A stretch of 64,000 bases of DNA, from NCBI GenBank assembly GCA_038117225.1, contig JAYOFM010000001.1:1-64000 (forward strand), read 5' to 3'. This stretch comes from JAYOFM01 sp038117225. GTDB lineage: Bacteria; Pseudomonadota; Alphaproteobacteria; Rhodospirillales; Casp-alpha2. Each line of letters starts with the position of its first letter. Positions within the stretch are counted from its first letter, which is position 1. The translations under genes were made by a program, and so were the position numbers. Positions 34,527 through 43,225 of this stretch are shown piece after piece. The notes beneath the pieces were generated by a model that worked only from the letters and a program-made list of their open reading frames with translations, was not told the DNA's origin and did not search any database.

Positions 34527-35635
34527 GCGCCTGCGTCCTCGTTTCGGCCCATGAAGGCGCCGAGCGCGTCAACCACGGCGCGCATTTCGTCTTCCAGGCC
34601 GATCGATATACGTAGGCAATCGGGCAGGCCGTAACCGGCCATGCCGCGGACGATAATGCCCCGTTGCTTCAGAAATCCATCGGCGGCTTCCGCGTCGCGG
34701 CCCTTGATGCCGCCGAAGCAGACCAGCAGGAAGTTACCGGCGCTCGGCGGGATATTGAGGCCGAGGGCAAGCAGCCGATCGCGCGTCCATTCGCGCCAGC
34801 GGGTATTGTGGTCACGGGACTTCTTGATGAAGGCCGCGTCACCAACCGCGGCCACCCCGGCGGCGAGTGCCGCCGCGCCGACATTGAACGGGCCGCGCAC
34901 CCGGTTTAGCACGTCGGCCACCGCGGGCGGGCAGTAACCCCAACCCAGACGCAGGCCGCCAAGGCCGTAAATTTTCGAGAACGTCCGCGTCATCACCACG
35001 TTGTCGCCGGCATCGACCATGGCCTGGCCGGATTCGTAGTCGGCATCGGGTTCAAGAAATTCCGCGTAGGCGGCATCGACGACCAGCAGGATGTCGTCAC
35101 GCAGATCGGCGCGCAGCCGATGCAGTTCCGCCGGGGCGACGAGGGTTCCCGTGGGATTGTTTGGATTCGCCAGGAATAATAGGCGCGTACGGTCGCTGAC
35201 CCGCGCCAGCAAGGCGTCCACGTCGGCGGTCAGATCGGTTTCCGGGGCTGAAACCGGGGTCGCGCCCGCCGCCTTGGCGGAGATGGCGTACATCAGGAAG
35301 CCGTGCGCCGAATGCAGCACTTCGTCGCCCGGGCCGGCATAGGCCTGGCAGAGCAGGCTAATGATTTCGTCGGAGCCGGCGCCGCAGACGACGCGCGCGG
35401 CATCGACCCCGTGTGCCTCGGCAATGGCGTCGCGCAGGGCGGTGGCACTTCCGTCCGGATAGCGATGCAGATCGGCCGCGATGGCTGCGAAGGCCGCTTG
35501 CGCGGCCTCGCCAGGTCCCAACGCGCCCTCGTTGGAGCTGAGCTTGATGACCTTATCGGCGCCCGCGACGGCGGACTCGCCGCCCACGTAAGCGGCAATA
35601 TCAAGGATGCCTGGCTGGGGAGCCGGACTGGTCAT
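34523..35635 (-). CDS. hisC: Histidinol-phosphate aminotransferase
   Basis: This 370-residue fold-I PLP enzyme matches HisC throughout (SSNEGALGPGEAAQAAF, GSDEIISLLCQAY, NPNNPTGT). The PLP lysine lies in TRTFSKIYGLGGLRLGW. In this operon it may also serve aromatic amino acids, because HisC-type enzymes in alphaproteobacteria are often paired with tyrA. It overlaps both neighbours by 4 bp. Confidence 0.93.
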   Translation of the reverse strand: MTSPAPQPGILDIAAYVGGESAVAGADKVIKLSSNEGALGPGEAAQAAFAAIAADLHRYPDGSATALRDAIAEAHGVDAARVVCGAGSDEIISLLCQAYAGPGDEVLHSAHGFLMYAISAKAAGATPVSAPETDLTADVDALLARVSDRTRLLFLANPNNPTGTLVAPAELHRLRADLRDDILLVVDAAYAEFLEPDADYESGQAMVDAGDNVVMTRTFSKIYGLGGLRLGWGYCPPAVADVLNRVRGPFNVGAAALAAGVAAVGDAAFIKKSRDHNTRWREWTRDRLLALGLNIPPSAGNFLLVCFGGIKGRDAEAADGFLKQRGIIVRGMAGYGLPDCLRISIGLEDEMRAVVDALGAFMGRNEDAGA

Positions 35636-36519
35636 GAGGACGGCTCCTCGCCGTCAAGTTCCGCGGTGGTCAGCGGTTCCGCGTAACCACCTAGGTGAAG
35701 CAGCCGCGCCACCCGTCGGCCGAGGCCGTCGACGAGGCGCGCGTATTGCCGGCCAGCCGGGTCGACGAAGCCCTCGGCTTCAATCAACGTCACCCAGGAT
35801 ACCGGTCGATTGGGGTCGTTCCAGACCTGATGAAAGGTGGTGATGATACCGGCGTCTGCGCAGGCGGCATCAATGGCCTTGAAGCCAATATCGTCCTGGC
35901 TTTCGATGGCGATGAACGACCGGTCGCGGCCGGTCGCTTCCTGCGCTACTGGGCAGATGACCAAGGCGTCGAGATCGTCGCCACGGCCGTTCGGCAGGCC
36001 GGCGAAGGGCAATCGCGCGATGACGCGTGGCGCGTCATCAGCTTCGGATAACAGGTAGCGCCACCACGGCTCGGCGTTATCGCGATCTTCCGGCCATGGC
36101 AGGACGGCAACTGTTGATTCCTGGCGCCGCACCGCGTCGACGACGCTGCGCCGCGACGGGTGGGCCGTCAGCGGTACGTGGCTGCCGTACTGGTCACGGG
36201 CGAGATCCCACAGGCCGGGCCGGCGCTCGTCCTCAAGCACGGCGACCGAGAAGGGTCCTTCGAAGCTCAGCGTGGCGACGATAATCTCGCGCCAAATGCG
36301 CAGCAGTTCGCGCCGGGGAAACGCGCCAGAGTGACGCTGCATCAGGCGATAAGCGATTTCCGCTTCGCGGGCCGGGCGAATCTTCACCGCCTGACCGGCC
36401 TTGATGCGACGCACTTCCTCGACCACGTGGGTGCGCCGCATCAGTAGGTCATGCAGTTCGGTATCGATGGCGTCGATCTCGCGTCGCACGTCATCCAGGG
36501 TCTTGGCCCCGCCAGTCAT
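35632..36519 (-). CDS. Chorismate mutase with a C-terminal prephenate dehydratase/ACT-like region
   Basis: Residues 8-90 form an AroQ chorismate mutase helix bundle (LDDVRREIDAIDTELHDLLM, RRELLRIWREIIV). The remaining ~200 residues resemble a prephenate dehydratase (P-protein) plan: a substrate-binding-like region and then an ACT-like end (SFIAIESQDDIGFKAIDAAC). The dehydratase TRF signature is not present, so the region is probably regulatory. Under this reading it converts chorismate to prephenate for tyrA. The CM assignment is firm, the rest inference. Confidence 0.8.
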   Translation of the reverse strand: MTGGAKTLDDVRREIDAIDTELHDLLMRRTHVVEEVRRIKAGQAVKIRPAREAEIAYRLMQRHSGAFPRRELLRIWREIIVATLSFEGPFSVAVLEDERRPGLWDLARDQYGSHVPLTAHPSRRSVVDAVRRQESTVAVLPWPEDRDNAEPWWRYLLSEADDAPRVIARLPFAGLPNGRGDDLDALVICPVAQEATGRDRSFIAIESQDDIGFKAIDAACADAGIITTFHQVWNDPNRPVSWVTLIEAEGFVDPAGRQYARLVDGLGRRVARLLHLGGYAEPLTTAELDGEEPSS

Positions 36520-36621
36520 GGCATGCCTCGTTCTCCGATGATCACAGTGCCCCGCGCGGGGCCGCGTAGTGATAATCGCTCATCCGTCCGATGGCAAAGA
36601 AAAGGTGCGTCGAATGGCCGC

Positions 36622-37521
36622 CTAAAGCCCTAACGCGGCATTCCGATCCTCGACCGAAGGCGCGAACCAGAAGGCGCCGGAAACCGCGCGTGAATAGTCG
36701 ATAATCCGGTCATGCAGCCCGTCACCGGTGGTGCCATACATGCGCTCCAACTGCACCGTGATACGCGCCGGATCACAGGCGAAGGCAAGGAAATACAGGC
36801 CATGTTCAGCGACCCCGCCGTAGGGAAAGCTGCGGCGGTAGATTTTCTGCGCCACGCCGTCGATCTTCACGTCAGTACGGCTGACATGCGAATCGGCTGG
36901 CATGGCGTCGCCTTCCAACTCGATGGAATCGACCTTGGTGCGGCCGATCACCCGTTCCTGCTCTTCCACCGGCAGCGCATTGAATGCCATCAGGTCGTGA
37001 ACCCAGCGTTGGGAAAAGACGAAGGATCCGCCGCCACCCGGTTGGCCCGGCGGTACCAGAGCGACGTCCTTGCGGGCATCATCCTTGGGATTGGCGGTCC
37101 CGTCGACGAAACCGGTGAGATCGCGCTTCTCATGGCGGATGAAGCCGGGAGTCTCCGCGATCCGAGAAAGCTTGCCGGTGACGCCAGTATGGAAATTCAA
37201 CGCGGCGTCCAACAGATCGTCGGGCCGCGTACCGTGCAGCCATAAAAAAACGTCGCCGCCGCTTGCTGGGGCCGCGCCGATGGCATCGAAAGCTGCCAGA
37301 TTCGGGGGCGTCGCCGCTGGTGATGACCGGCGCCAAAAATCCGCGCCAAACGCCAACATCATGCGAAAACCGCGCTCGATGGCCATATCGTGGGTGCTAT
37401 CCCACGCCGCGCCCAAGCCAGCGGCGGTCAACCCTTCATTGGCGATGTATTCGATCGCCAGATGCTGGGTCGAGGTCTCGTCGAGGATAGCCGCCTGGGG
37501 GGTGTTCGCGGGGGTATTCAT
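36622..37521 (-). CDS. DyP-type peroxidase
   Basis: This 299-residue heme peroxidase of the dye-decolourising family has the GXXDG motif in GFVDGTANP and the proximal-histidine segment ADSHVSRTD. The distal arginine and late EHGLYFLAFACDP strand also fit. No Tat signal is visible, so it is probably cytosolic or carried into an encapsulin-like shell; no shell gene is adjacent. It is divergent from the Ldh-family gene at 37612. Confidence 0.88.
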   Translation of the reverse strand: MNTPANTPQAAILDETSTQHLAIEYIANEGLTAAGLGAAWDSTHDMAIERGFRMMLAFGADFWRRSSPAATPPNLAAFDAIGAAPASGGDVFLWLHGTRPDDLLDAALNFHTGVTGKLSRIAETPGFIRHEKRDLTGFVDGTANPKDDARKDVALVPPGQPGGGGSFVFSQRWVHDLMAFNALPVEEQERVIGRTKVDSIELEGDAMPADSHVSRTDVKIDGVAQKIYRRSFPYGGVAEHGLYFLAFACDPARITVQLERMYGTTGDGLHDRIIDYSRAVSGAFWFAPSVEDRNAALGL

Positions 37522-37611
37522 GGAATGCTCCTTGCCGTCGCCGTGCTGCTTCCGATACATGACGTGTCCAACCGATTGAATCAATGCCGCCGAAATCCCG
37601 AGGACGACACC

Positions 37612-38613
37612 ATGGCTGTAACTCTCACGCTCGACGAGGTCCGCGATCTAGCGACGCGCTGCCTGATGGCTGCCGGTGCCGACGCCGCCAACGCCGCCGC
37701 CGTCGCCGGCACGGTAACCATGGCGGAGCGTGACGGCTGTGCGTCGCACGGTCTATTTCGCGTTCCCGGCTATTGCGCATCATTGACCAGCGGCAAGATC
37801 GTCGGTGACGCGAAACCGAGCGTCGAATTGCTGGCACCCGGTGCGTTGCGTGTCGATAACAGACGAGGCCTGGCGCCCCATGCCATCGCCGTCGTCATGC
37901 CCGAGTTGGTTGCCGCGGCGCGCGGCCAGGGCGTCGCCGCCGCCGCGATCACGAATTCGCACCATTTCGCCGCCCTTTGGCCGGAGGTTGAAATGCTGGC
38001 GGCGGCCGGTCTCGTCGGTCTCGCCATGACCGTCGGCAAGTCGGCGATGGCGCCCGCCGGCGGCACCAAGCCGCTTTATTCGACCAACCCAATGGCCTTC
38101 GCTTGGCCGCGCCCGGACGGACCGCCGCTGGTTTTCGATCAGGCGTCCAGTGCCATGGCGCGCGGCGAGATCATGATCGCCCAGCGCGACGGTCACGCCT
38201 TGCCCGACGGCGTTGGCATCGATGTTGACGGCAATCCGACAACCGATCCGGCGGCTATCCTTAAGGGCGCGCAGTTGGCGTTCGGCGGCTACAAGGGATC
38301 GGCCATCGCCGTGATGGTTGAACTACTGGCCTGCGCGTTGATCGGCCAGCCGTTCAGTTTCGAGGCAACGGCGGCGGATAATAACGACGGCGGCCCGGTC
38401 ACCTCGGGTGAATTCATCCTCGCGATCGATCCGGCGCGGTTCGGCGACGCGGATGGCTATCAGGCGCATGGGGAAAAGCTGTTTGCCGAGATTCTATCCC
38501 AGGAGGGTACACGATTGCCGTCGGACCGCCGTTTCGCTAATCGGGCCCGTGACCCGCACCCGGGAACGGAAATTCCGGAAAGTCTGATGGAAAAACTGCA
38601 AGCCCTGTCATGA
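37612..38613 (+). CDS. Second Ldh-family oxidoreductase
   Basis: This 333-residue protein is of the MDH2/Ldh family: ERDGCASHGLFRVPGYC, NSHHFAALWPEVEMLA and FGGYKGSAIAVMVELLA. Compared with the copy at 14072 it has HHFAAL instead of NHMGAL, closer to delta-1-piperideine-2-carboxylate reductases, which reduce cyclic imino acids. The exact substrate is not known. A CGAGGA site precedes the ATG. ribH follows after 52 bp. Confidence 0.85.
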   Translation: MAVTLTLDEVRDLATRCLMAAGADAANAAAVAGTVTMAERDGCASHGLFRVPGYCASLTSGKIVGDAKPSVELLAPGALRVDNRRGLAPHAIAVVMPELVAAARGQGVAAAAITNSHHFAALWPEVEMLAAAGLVGLAMTVGKSAMAPAGGTKPLYSTNPMAFAWPRPDGPPLVFDQASSAMARGEIMIAQRDGHALPDGVGIDVDGNPTTDPAAILKGAQLAFGGYKGSAIAVMVELLACALIGQPFSFEATAADNNDGGPVTSGEFILAIDPARFGDADGYQAHGEKLFAEILSQEGTRLPSDRRFANRARDPHPGTEIPESLMEKLQALS

Positions 38614-38665
38614 AACAAGTGATTTGTCGTAAAACCCCGTGGCCGTAAAATCGAGGAGTCCCGCC

Positions 38666-39133
38666 ATGAGCCAAAGTCCCCATAACATCCGCATCGCCTT
38701 TATCCAGGCCCGCTGGCACGCCGACATCGTCGACGAATGCCGCAAGGCATTCATTGCCGCGCTGGACGGGCGCGATGACGTGACGGCCGATGTCGAGGTC
38801 TTCGATGTACCGGGCGCCTTCGAAATTCCGTTGCAGGCCCGTGCCCTGGCGCGCACCGGCCGCTTCGATGCGGTCGTCTGTTCGGCCTTCGTGATCGACG
38901 GCGGTATCTACCGCCACGAATTCGTCGCCGAAAGCGTCATCTCGGGCCTCATGCAGGCGCAGATGGACGCCGACGTCCCGGTGCTATCGGTGGTGCTGAC
39001 GCCGCACCATTTTCACGAAAGCGAAGAACATCGGCGCTTTTTCCTCGACCATTTTCAGCTTAAGGGGCGGGAGGCCGCCGACGCCTGTGTCTCTGTTCTC
39101 GCCATGCGGCGTGACATCGCCGACGCGGCTTAA
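38666..39133 (+). CDS. ribH: 6,7-dimethyl-8-ribityllumazine synthase (type II)
   Basis: This 155-residue enzyme condenses the pyrimidine intermediate with dihydroxybutanone phosphate in riboflavin synthesis. It matches the RibH2 branch: IRIAFIQARWHADIVDEC, VPGAFEIPLQARAL and HEFVAESVISGLM. RibH2 forms decamers and in some bacteria is the second copy. A GAGGAG site precedes the ATG. Its stop overlaps the convergent GNAT gene by 4 bp. Confidence 0.92.
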   Translation: MSQSPHNIRIAFIQARWHADIVDECRKAFIAALDGRDDVTADVEVFDVPGAFEIPLQARALARTGRFDAVVCSAFVIDGGIYRHEFVAESVISGLMQAQMDADVPVLSVVLTPHHFHESEEHRRFFLDHFQLKGREAADACVSVLAMRRDIADAA

Positions 39134-39612
39134 GCATTCAATTCCAACCGATAGATGGTGGCCCGACCCCTGAGCGTGTCGGTGCCGTTGATGGCCCGCC
39201 AGCCGCGACGTTGCAGCAGGCCGCTCATGGTGTCGGTGGATGTATAGAGCATCGGGTGGCCGAGGCGTCGCGCTTCGCCCTCGATGGCCGTGACGAGTGC
39301 CGAGCCGATGCCCCGGCCACGATGTGGCGGGCCAACCAGCACGGCGGCGAGCCAGGGGCTGAGGCCAAGTTCGCTGCCAGCCGACTCCGTTTTCAAGGCG
39401 GCGGTGCCGAGGGGACGACCCTCGGCGTCAAGTGCGACCAGAGCCAGCGGCAGAGCGTCGCGTCGCATGCAGGCGGCGAGGTCTTCGGTCGCATCGCCGG
39501 GGCCGTCGGTGCCGTAATAGGGCTGCCATTCGGAGAGGAACCAGTCGGCAAGCATTGGCGCCGCGCTCGGGGCGTCGGCGAGGAACACGATGCTGAATGC
39601 CTCGTCGATCAC
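39130..39612 (-). CDS. GNAT family N-acetyltransferase
   Basis: This 160-residue acetyltransferase carries the acetyl-CoA motif in LAAVLVGPPHRGRGIGSALV (R-x-x-G-x-G/A). A MLYTSTDTMSGLLQRRGW segment is typical of the fold. The acceptor is unknown. Its ATG overlaps the queC stop by 4 bp, so it would be cotranslated with queC and may act on a tRNA-related or small-molecule substrate. Confidence 0.8.
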   Translation of the reverse strand: MIDEAFSIVFLADAPSAAPMLADWFLSEWQPYYGTDGPGDATEDLAACMRRDALPLALVALDAEGRPLGTAALKTESAGSELGLSPWLAAVLVGPPHRGRGIGSALVTAIEGEARRLGHPMLYTSTDTMSGLLQRRGWRAINGTDTLRGRATIYRLELNA

Positions 39613-40340
39613 GCGGCGTAGCGGGTCGGATCATCGACGCCCGCTTCGATGAATCCCTTCTTGCGGAGCAGGCAGGCGTCGCAGGTGCCACAGTGGACGA
39701 GGTCGGGCAGCGGGTCGTAGCAACTCAGGGTCGCCGCGACGTCCACGTCGAGTTTCGCCGCGCGCCGCACGATGTCCGCCTTCGAAAGTTCCAACAAGGG
39801 CGTGTGAATGGTCAACCGGGCATTGTCGCCATCGGCGACCGAGGCACGGGTCGCCAGGTTGGCCATGGCGGCGTACGCGCGGATGTAATCGGGCCGGCAA
39901 TCGGGATAGCCAGAGTAGTCGAGCGCGTTGACACCGATGAAGATGTCTGCCGCACCCTCCACCTCGGCGAAGGCGAGGGCGAAGGACAGGAAGATGGTGT
40001 TACGCGCCGGAACATAGGTGATCGGGATGCCATCGCCGATGGCCTCGGCGGCGCGTCCCTTGGGCACGTCGATATCGGCGGTCAACGCCGAGCCGCCGAA
40101 TGCGCGAAGATCGATATCGACGATGGCGTGGCGTGCCACGCCGGCGGCCGATGCCAACGCTGCCGCCACGACCAATTCCTGGGCGTGGCGCTGGCCGTAA
40201 CGGAAGGAAATGGCGAGCGCACTGAACCCCGCGGCCCGGGCCTCGGCGAGGCAGGTTGCGGAATCGAGGCCGCCCGAGAGCAGCACCACGGCCTTGCGAT
40301 CGGTCTTAGGCACGGCTTCCACCTCTACATCCGTTGCCAT
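39609..40340 (-). CDS. queC: 7-cyano-7-deazaguanine synthase
   Basis: This 243-residue ATP-pyrophosphatase family enzyme converts 7-carboxy-7-deazaguanine to preQ0. The P-loop is LLSGGLDSATCLA, and the zinc ligands are SCYDPLPDLVHCGTCDAC near the C-terminus. It is divergent from queG across 61 bp. The other queuosine genes lie at 53.6-57.3 kb. Confidence 0.95.
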   Translation of the reverse strand: MATDVEVEAVPKTDRKAVVLLSGGLDSATCLAEARAAGFSALAISFRYGQRHAQELVVAAALASAAGVARHAIVDIDLRAFGGSALTADIDVPKGRAAEAIGDGIPITYVPARNTIFLSFALAFAEVEGAADIFIGVNALDYSGYPDCRPDYIRAYAAMANLATRASVADGDNARLTIHTPLLELSKADIVRRAAKLDVDVAATLSCYDPLPDLVHCGTCDACLLRKKGFIEAGVDDPTRYAA

Positions 40341-40378
40341 TCGTGACAGGATTGAGGCCATAGCACGTGAAAACGGGA

Positions 40379-40394
40379 TCTGGCGAGAGCCAGA
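40379..40394 (+). promoter_or_regulatory. Hairpin in the queG leader
   Basis: TCTGGC-GAGA-GCCAGA is a perfect 6-bp stem with a GAGA tetraloop, ending 7 bp before the queG ATG. It overlaps the place where a ribosome would bind. It does not match the preQ1 riboswitch consensus. Confidence 0.4.
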
Positions 40395-40401
40395 AGAAAC
40401 C

Positions 40402-41448
40402 ATGGACGGTGCGGCGGCGAAACAGGCGATCAGGGAACAGGCAATAGGCCTGGGTTTCGATGCCGTTGGATTTACCTCGCCGGTACCGGAACCCGCGGAT
40501 GCCGTCAACCTTGCCCAGTTTCTCGCCTTGGGCCGCGCCGGTGATATGGGATGGATGGATAACCCGCGCCGTGGGGATGCCTTGAAGACCATGGCAACGG
40601 CGCGCACCGTCGTTGTCCTCGGGGCCAACTACGGGCCCGCGGTGGCCCCCCTGGCGGCGCATCGGCATCGGGATCGTGGCGCCATCAGTGTCTATGCCCA
40701 GGGCAGCGACTACCACGACGTCCTGAAGAAGCGCCTCAAGCGCCTCGGCCGCTGGATGGCGGACACGCTGGGCGGCGAGATCAAGGTGTTTGTCGATACC
40801 GCGCCGGTGATGGAAAAACCCCTGGCTGCTCGCGCCGGTGTCGGCTGGCAAGGTAAGCATACCAATCTGGTGAGCCGGGAATTCGGTTCTTGGCTGTTCC
40901 TGGCCGAGGTGTTCACCAGCCTCGACCTGCCCCCCGATACCGCGCAGAGTGACCTTTGCGGCACCTGTGACGCCTGCCAGCGCGCCTGCCCGACAGATGC
41001 CTTGGCGGAGCCGTATCGTATCGACCCGCGCCGCTGTGTTTCCTATCTGACCATAGAGCACAAGGACAACATCGCGCCGGAACTGATGGCCGGCATGGGT
41101 AACAGAATTTACGGCTGTGACGATTGCCTCGCGGTTTGTCCATGGAACAAGTTCGCGACGCCGGGGCGCGAGGAGAAATTTCTGCCGCGCGCGGAACTCA
41201 CAACGCCTCGGCTCAAGGACCTGGCGCAGCTTGATGATGCGGCCTTCCGCCGCGTCTTCGCCGGGTCGCCGATCAAGCGCACCGGCCGCGACCGCTTCGT
41301 CCGCAATGTTCTAGTGGCCATCGGGAATTCCGGCGACTGGGCGCTGAAGGCCATCGCGGAAGAATTGATCGCGGATGATTCACCCGTGGTCGCCGAGGCC
41401 GCTCAGTGGGCGGTCGGACGCCTCGACGAAAGCCATCCTTGCGGTTGA
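40402..41448 (+). CDS. queG: Epoxyqueuosine reductase
   Basis: This 348-residue cobalamin- and Fe-S-dependent enzyme reduces epoxyqueuosine in tRNA to queuosine, the last step of the pathway. Two [4Fe-4S] motifs are CGTCDACQRACP (about residues 186-197) and CDDCLAVCPW. The catalytic aspartate region is FVDTAPVMEKPLA. Since it needs B12, as does the class II reductase at 20 kb, the organism relies on cobalamin. Confidence 0.94.
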   Translation: MDGAAAKQAIREQAIGLGFDAVGFTSPVPEPADAVNLAQFLALGRAGDMGWMDNPRRGDALKTMATARTVVVLGANYGPAVAPLAAHRHRDRGAISVYAQGSDYHDVLKKRLKRLGRWMADTLGGEIKVFVDTAPVMEKPLAARAGVGWQGKHTNLVSREFGSWLFLAEVFTSLDLPPDTAQSDLCGTCDACQRACPTDALAEPYRIDPRRCVSYLTIEHKDNIAPELMAGMGNRIYGCDDCLAVCPWNKFATPGREEKFLPRAELTTPRLKDLAQLDDAAFRRVFAGSPIKRTGRDRFVRNVLVAIGNSGDWALKAIAEELIADDSPVVAEAAQWAVGRLDESHPCG

Positions 41449-41489
41449 CGGCGACCGATCGGCGGCATACCTCGTTAACCGGAGTCTAT

Positions 41490-42398
41490 ATGATGCGCGT
41501 ATCTACCGTATTTATGGCGTTGTTCTTGATTTTGCTGACTGTGCCTTTGGCGCAGGCGCAGACCGGCACGGTCGGCAAACGCGATAACACCAAGACGGGT
41601 GAATTTGCTTATCCGTACCATATCAAGCCCAAGGCTATTCCGGTGGCGCCGCTGCTGAAGCCGGGCCAGCTGCTGAAACCCGGCGTTGTGTTTCGAGATT
41701 GCGAGACCTGCCCGGAAATGGTGGTCGTGCCGAGTGGTGTCTTCGTCATGGGCTCCAAGAAGGATAAACGTCAGCAGCCGACCCGGCTGATGCGCATGCG
41801 GAAACCTTTCGCCATCGGCCGCTTCGAGACTCAGCACGCGGAATGGCAGGCCTGCATCGACGCCGGCGGCTGCACCCACAAACCGCATGACCACAAGTGG
41901 GGGCGGGAGCGCCGACCGGTTATCAATGTCGCACATGGCATGGTCGAGGGCTACGCCGCATGGCTGTCGAAGACCACGGGCCAGCGCTACCGCTTACCCT
42001 CGGAGGTGGAGTGGGAATACGCCGCGCGCGCCGGTTCGACCAAGGAGTACGCACATGGTGACGATGTTGGCAAAGGCATCGTCAACTGCAGAAAATGCGG
42101 CACACCATGGTCCGGGGTCGGCAATGCGCCGGTTGGCAGTTTTCCGCCCAATGCCTGGGGTATTTATGACATGCACGGCAATGCCTTTGAATGGGTGAAG
42201 GATTGTTGGCACCCGGACTATACGGGCGCACCGAAAGACGCGTCACCCCGGCTCGACGGCAATTGCCAGGTCCGGGTCATCCGGGGCGGTTCGTGGTACT
42301 ACTATTCACGCATGTCCAAGTCCGCCAACCGACAGAAAAACCCCGCCGCCGTAAAGAGCTACTGGCTCAGCTTCCGTCTGGTGCGCGAACTCCCCTAG
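41490..42398 (+). CDS. Exported SUMF1/formylglycine-enzyme-fold protein
   Basis: This 302-residue protein has a signal peptide (residues 1-24) and then an FGE-sulfatase domain (about residues 75-300). The hallmark strings RLPSEVEWEYAARAG, GIYDMHGNAFEWVKDC and RGGSWYYYSRMSKSANR are present. The cysteines that catalyse formylglycine formation in true enzymes, in the RGGSW-C segment, are replaced by tyrosines. It is therefore probably a binding or structural member and not a sulfatase activator. No sulfatase is nearby. Confidence 0.8.
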   Translation: MMRVSTVFMALFLILLTVPLAQAQTGTVGKRDNTKTGEFAYPYHIKPKAIPVAPLLKPGQLLKPGVVFRDCETCPEMVVVPSGVFVMGSKKDKRQQPTRLMRMRKPFAIGRFETQHAEWQACIDAGGCTHKPHDHKWGRERRPVINVAHGMVEGYAAWLSKTTGQRYRLPSEVEWEYAARAGSTKEYAHGDDVGKGIVNCRKCGTPWSGVGNAPVGSFPPNAWGIYDMHGNAFEWVKDCWHPDYTGAPKDASPRLDGNCQVRVIRGGSWYYYSRMSKSANRQKNPAAVKSYWLSFRLVRELP

Positions 42399-42418
42399 GT
42401 TCCTGGAGCCCGACGAGC

Positions 42419-42793
42419 CTATTCGTCGTCGGCGAGCGCGCGAGTCAGCAGACTCAGTGCTTCCTGGTGGCGCTGGTTGTCGATGCGGGCGAAGTTCCGC
42501 GCCACCTCGAGGCAGAGCCGCTGGCGCGCCGGTAATTCCTCGACGTAAGTGTCATCGTCGAGCCCCTCGAAGAACTGCCCGATGGGAACCCGCAGAACAC
42601 GGGCAATGTCGTATAGCCGGCCGGCGGAGATGCGATTGATCCCGCGTTCATATTTGTGTGCCTGTTGGTAGGTGACGCCGATCAGGTGGGCCATTTCCTG
42701 CTGGCTTAATCCAAGCATGATTCTGCGCTCGCGTATCCGGCGTCCCACGTGCCGGTCGGTTTCCGTCGCGCGATTCGTTACTGCAGCGTCCAA
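42419..42793 (-). CDS. XRE-family transcriptional regulator
   Basis: This 124-residue protein has a Cro/CI helix-turn-helix (about residues 24-72, LGLSQQEMAHLIGVTYQQAHKYERG) with the YQQAHKYERGINRIS pattern common in Rhodospirillales. A TTG start at 42793 has AAGGGA at good spacing; the frame is open much further upstream but without similarity. An inverted repeat 92 bp upstream (42885-42905) could be its operator. It reads toward the FGE-like gene and ends 20 bp from it. Confidence 0.72.
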   Translation of the reverse strand: MDAAVTNRATETDRHVGRRIRERRIMLGLSQQEMAHLIGVTYQQAHKYERGINRISAGRLYDIARVLRVPIGQFFEGLDDDTYVEELPARQRLCLEVARNFARIDNQRHQEALSLLTRALADDE

Positions 42794-43225
42794 GGTCTGT
42801 CCCTTCCTCAATAATTTCCCGGCTTTCTTCCGAAATCGGCTGAATGCCCGACCGGTACCAGTGGATATCTTATTGCTTCCAAGGCGTTCGCTTCTTTGGC
42901 GAACGAATGTCCTATCGATACCGGGGCGATATAACGCGGCATCATGAACGTCAATTAGGATGTATTTGACACCAAAACGGATGTCATTGCGATACTCAAT
43001 ACGCGATCCAAGCATCGATTTATCGACATTTGAACGAAGAAATCCCCAATTGGCGGGGTTCATCGTGGTGTGAGTTTCGGCCGTTGGCGGGAAACCCGGG
43101 TATCCATTCAAATGGCGGAGTCGTTGGAATGACGCGACCGAGACAACGGCCGGCAATTCACTCGATCACATAGGTGATTTGATCCAGTGCCCGGCGTGTT
43201 GTCCCCATGGCATGACCAGTCGTGG
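42794..43225. other. Spacer between the XRE gene and phaR
   Basis: 432 bp without a convincing gene. It contains the inverted repeat at 42885-42905 and is open in the XRE reading frame. No RNA gene or terminator was recognised. Confidence 0.45.
42885..42905. promoter_or_regulatory. Inverted repeat, possible XRE operator
   Basis: CGTTCGC-TTCTTTG-GCGAACG is a perfect 7-bp dyad with a 7-bp spacer, 92 bp upstream of the XRE gene start. The 14-bp centre-to-centre distance is a little longer than usual for Cro/CI-type sites. Confidence 0.4.

Noticed and set aside
36550..36561. CCCCGCGCGGGG palindrome as a terminator
   Set aside because: No T-run and short; most likely GC-composition.
42794..43156. 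Longer N-terminus for the XRE protein
   Set aside because: The extra 120 residues look unlike any HTH partner and lack a ribosome site; TTG at 42793 has AAGGGA.
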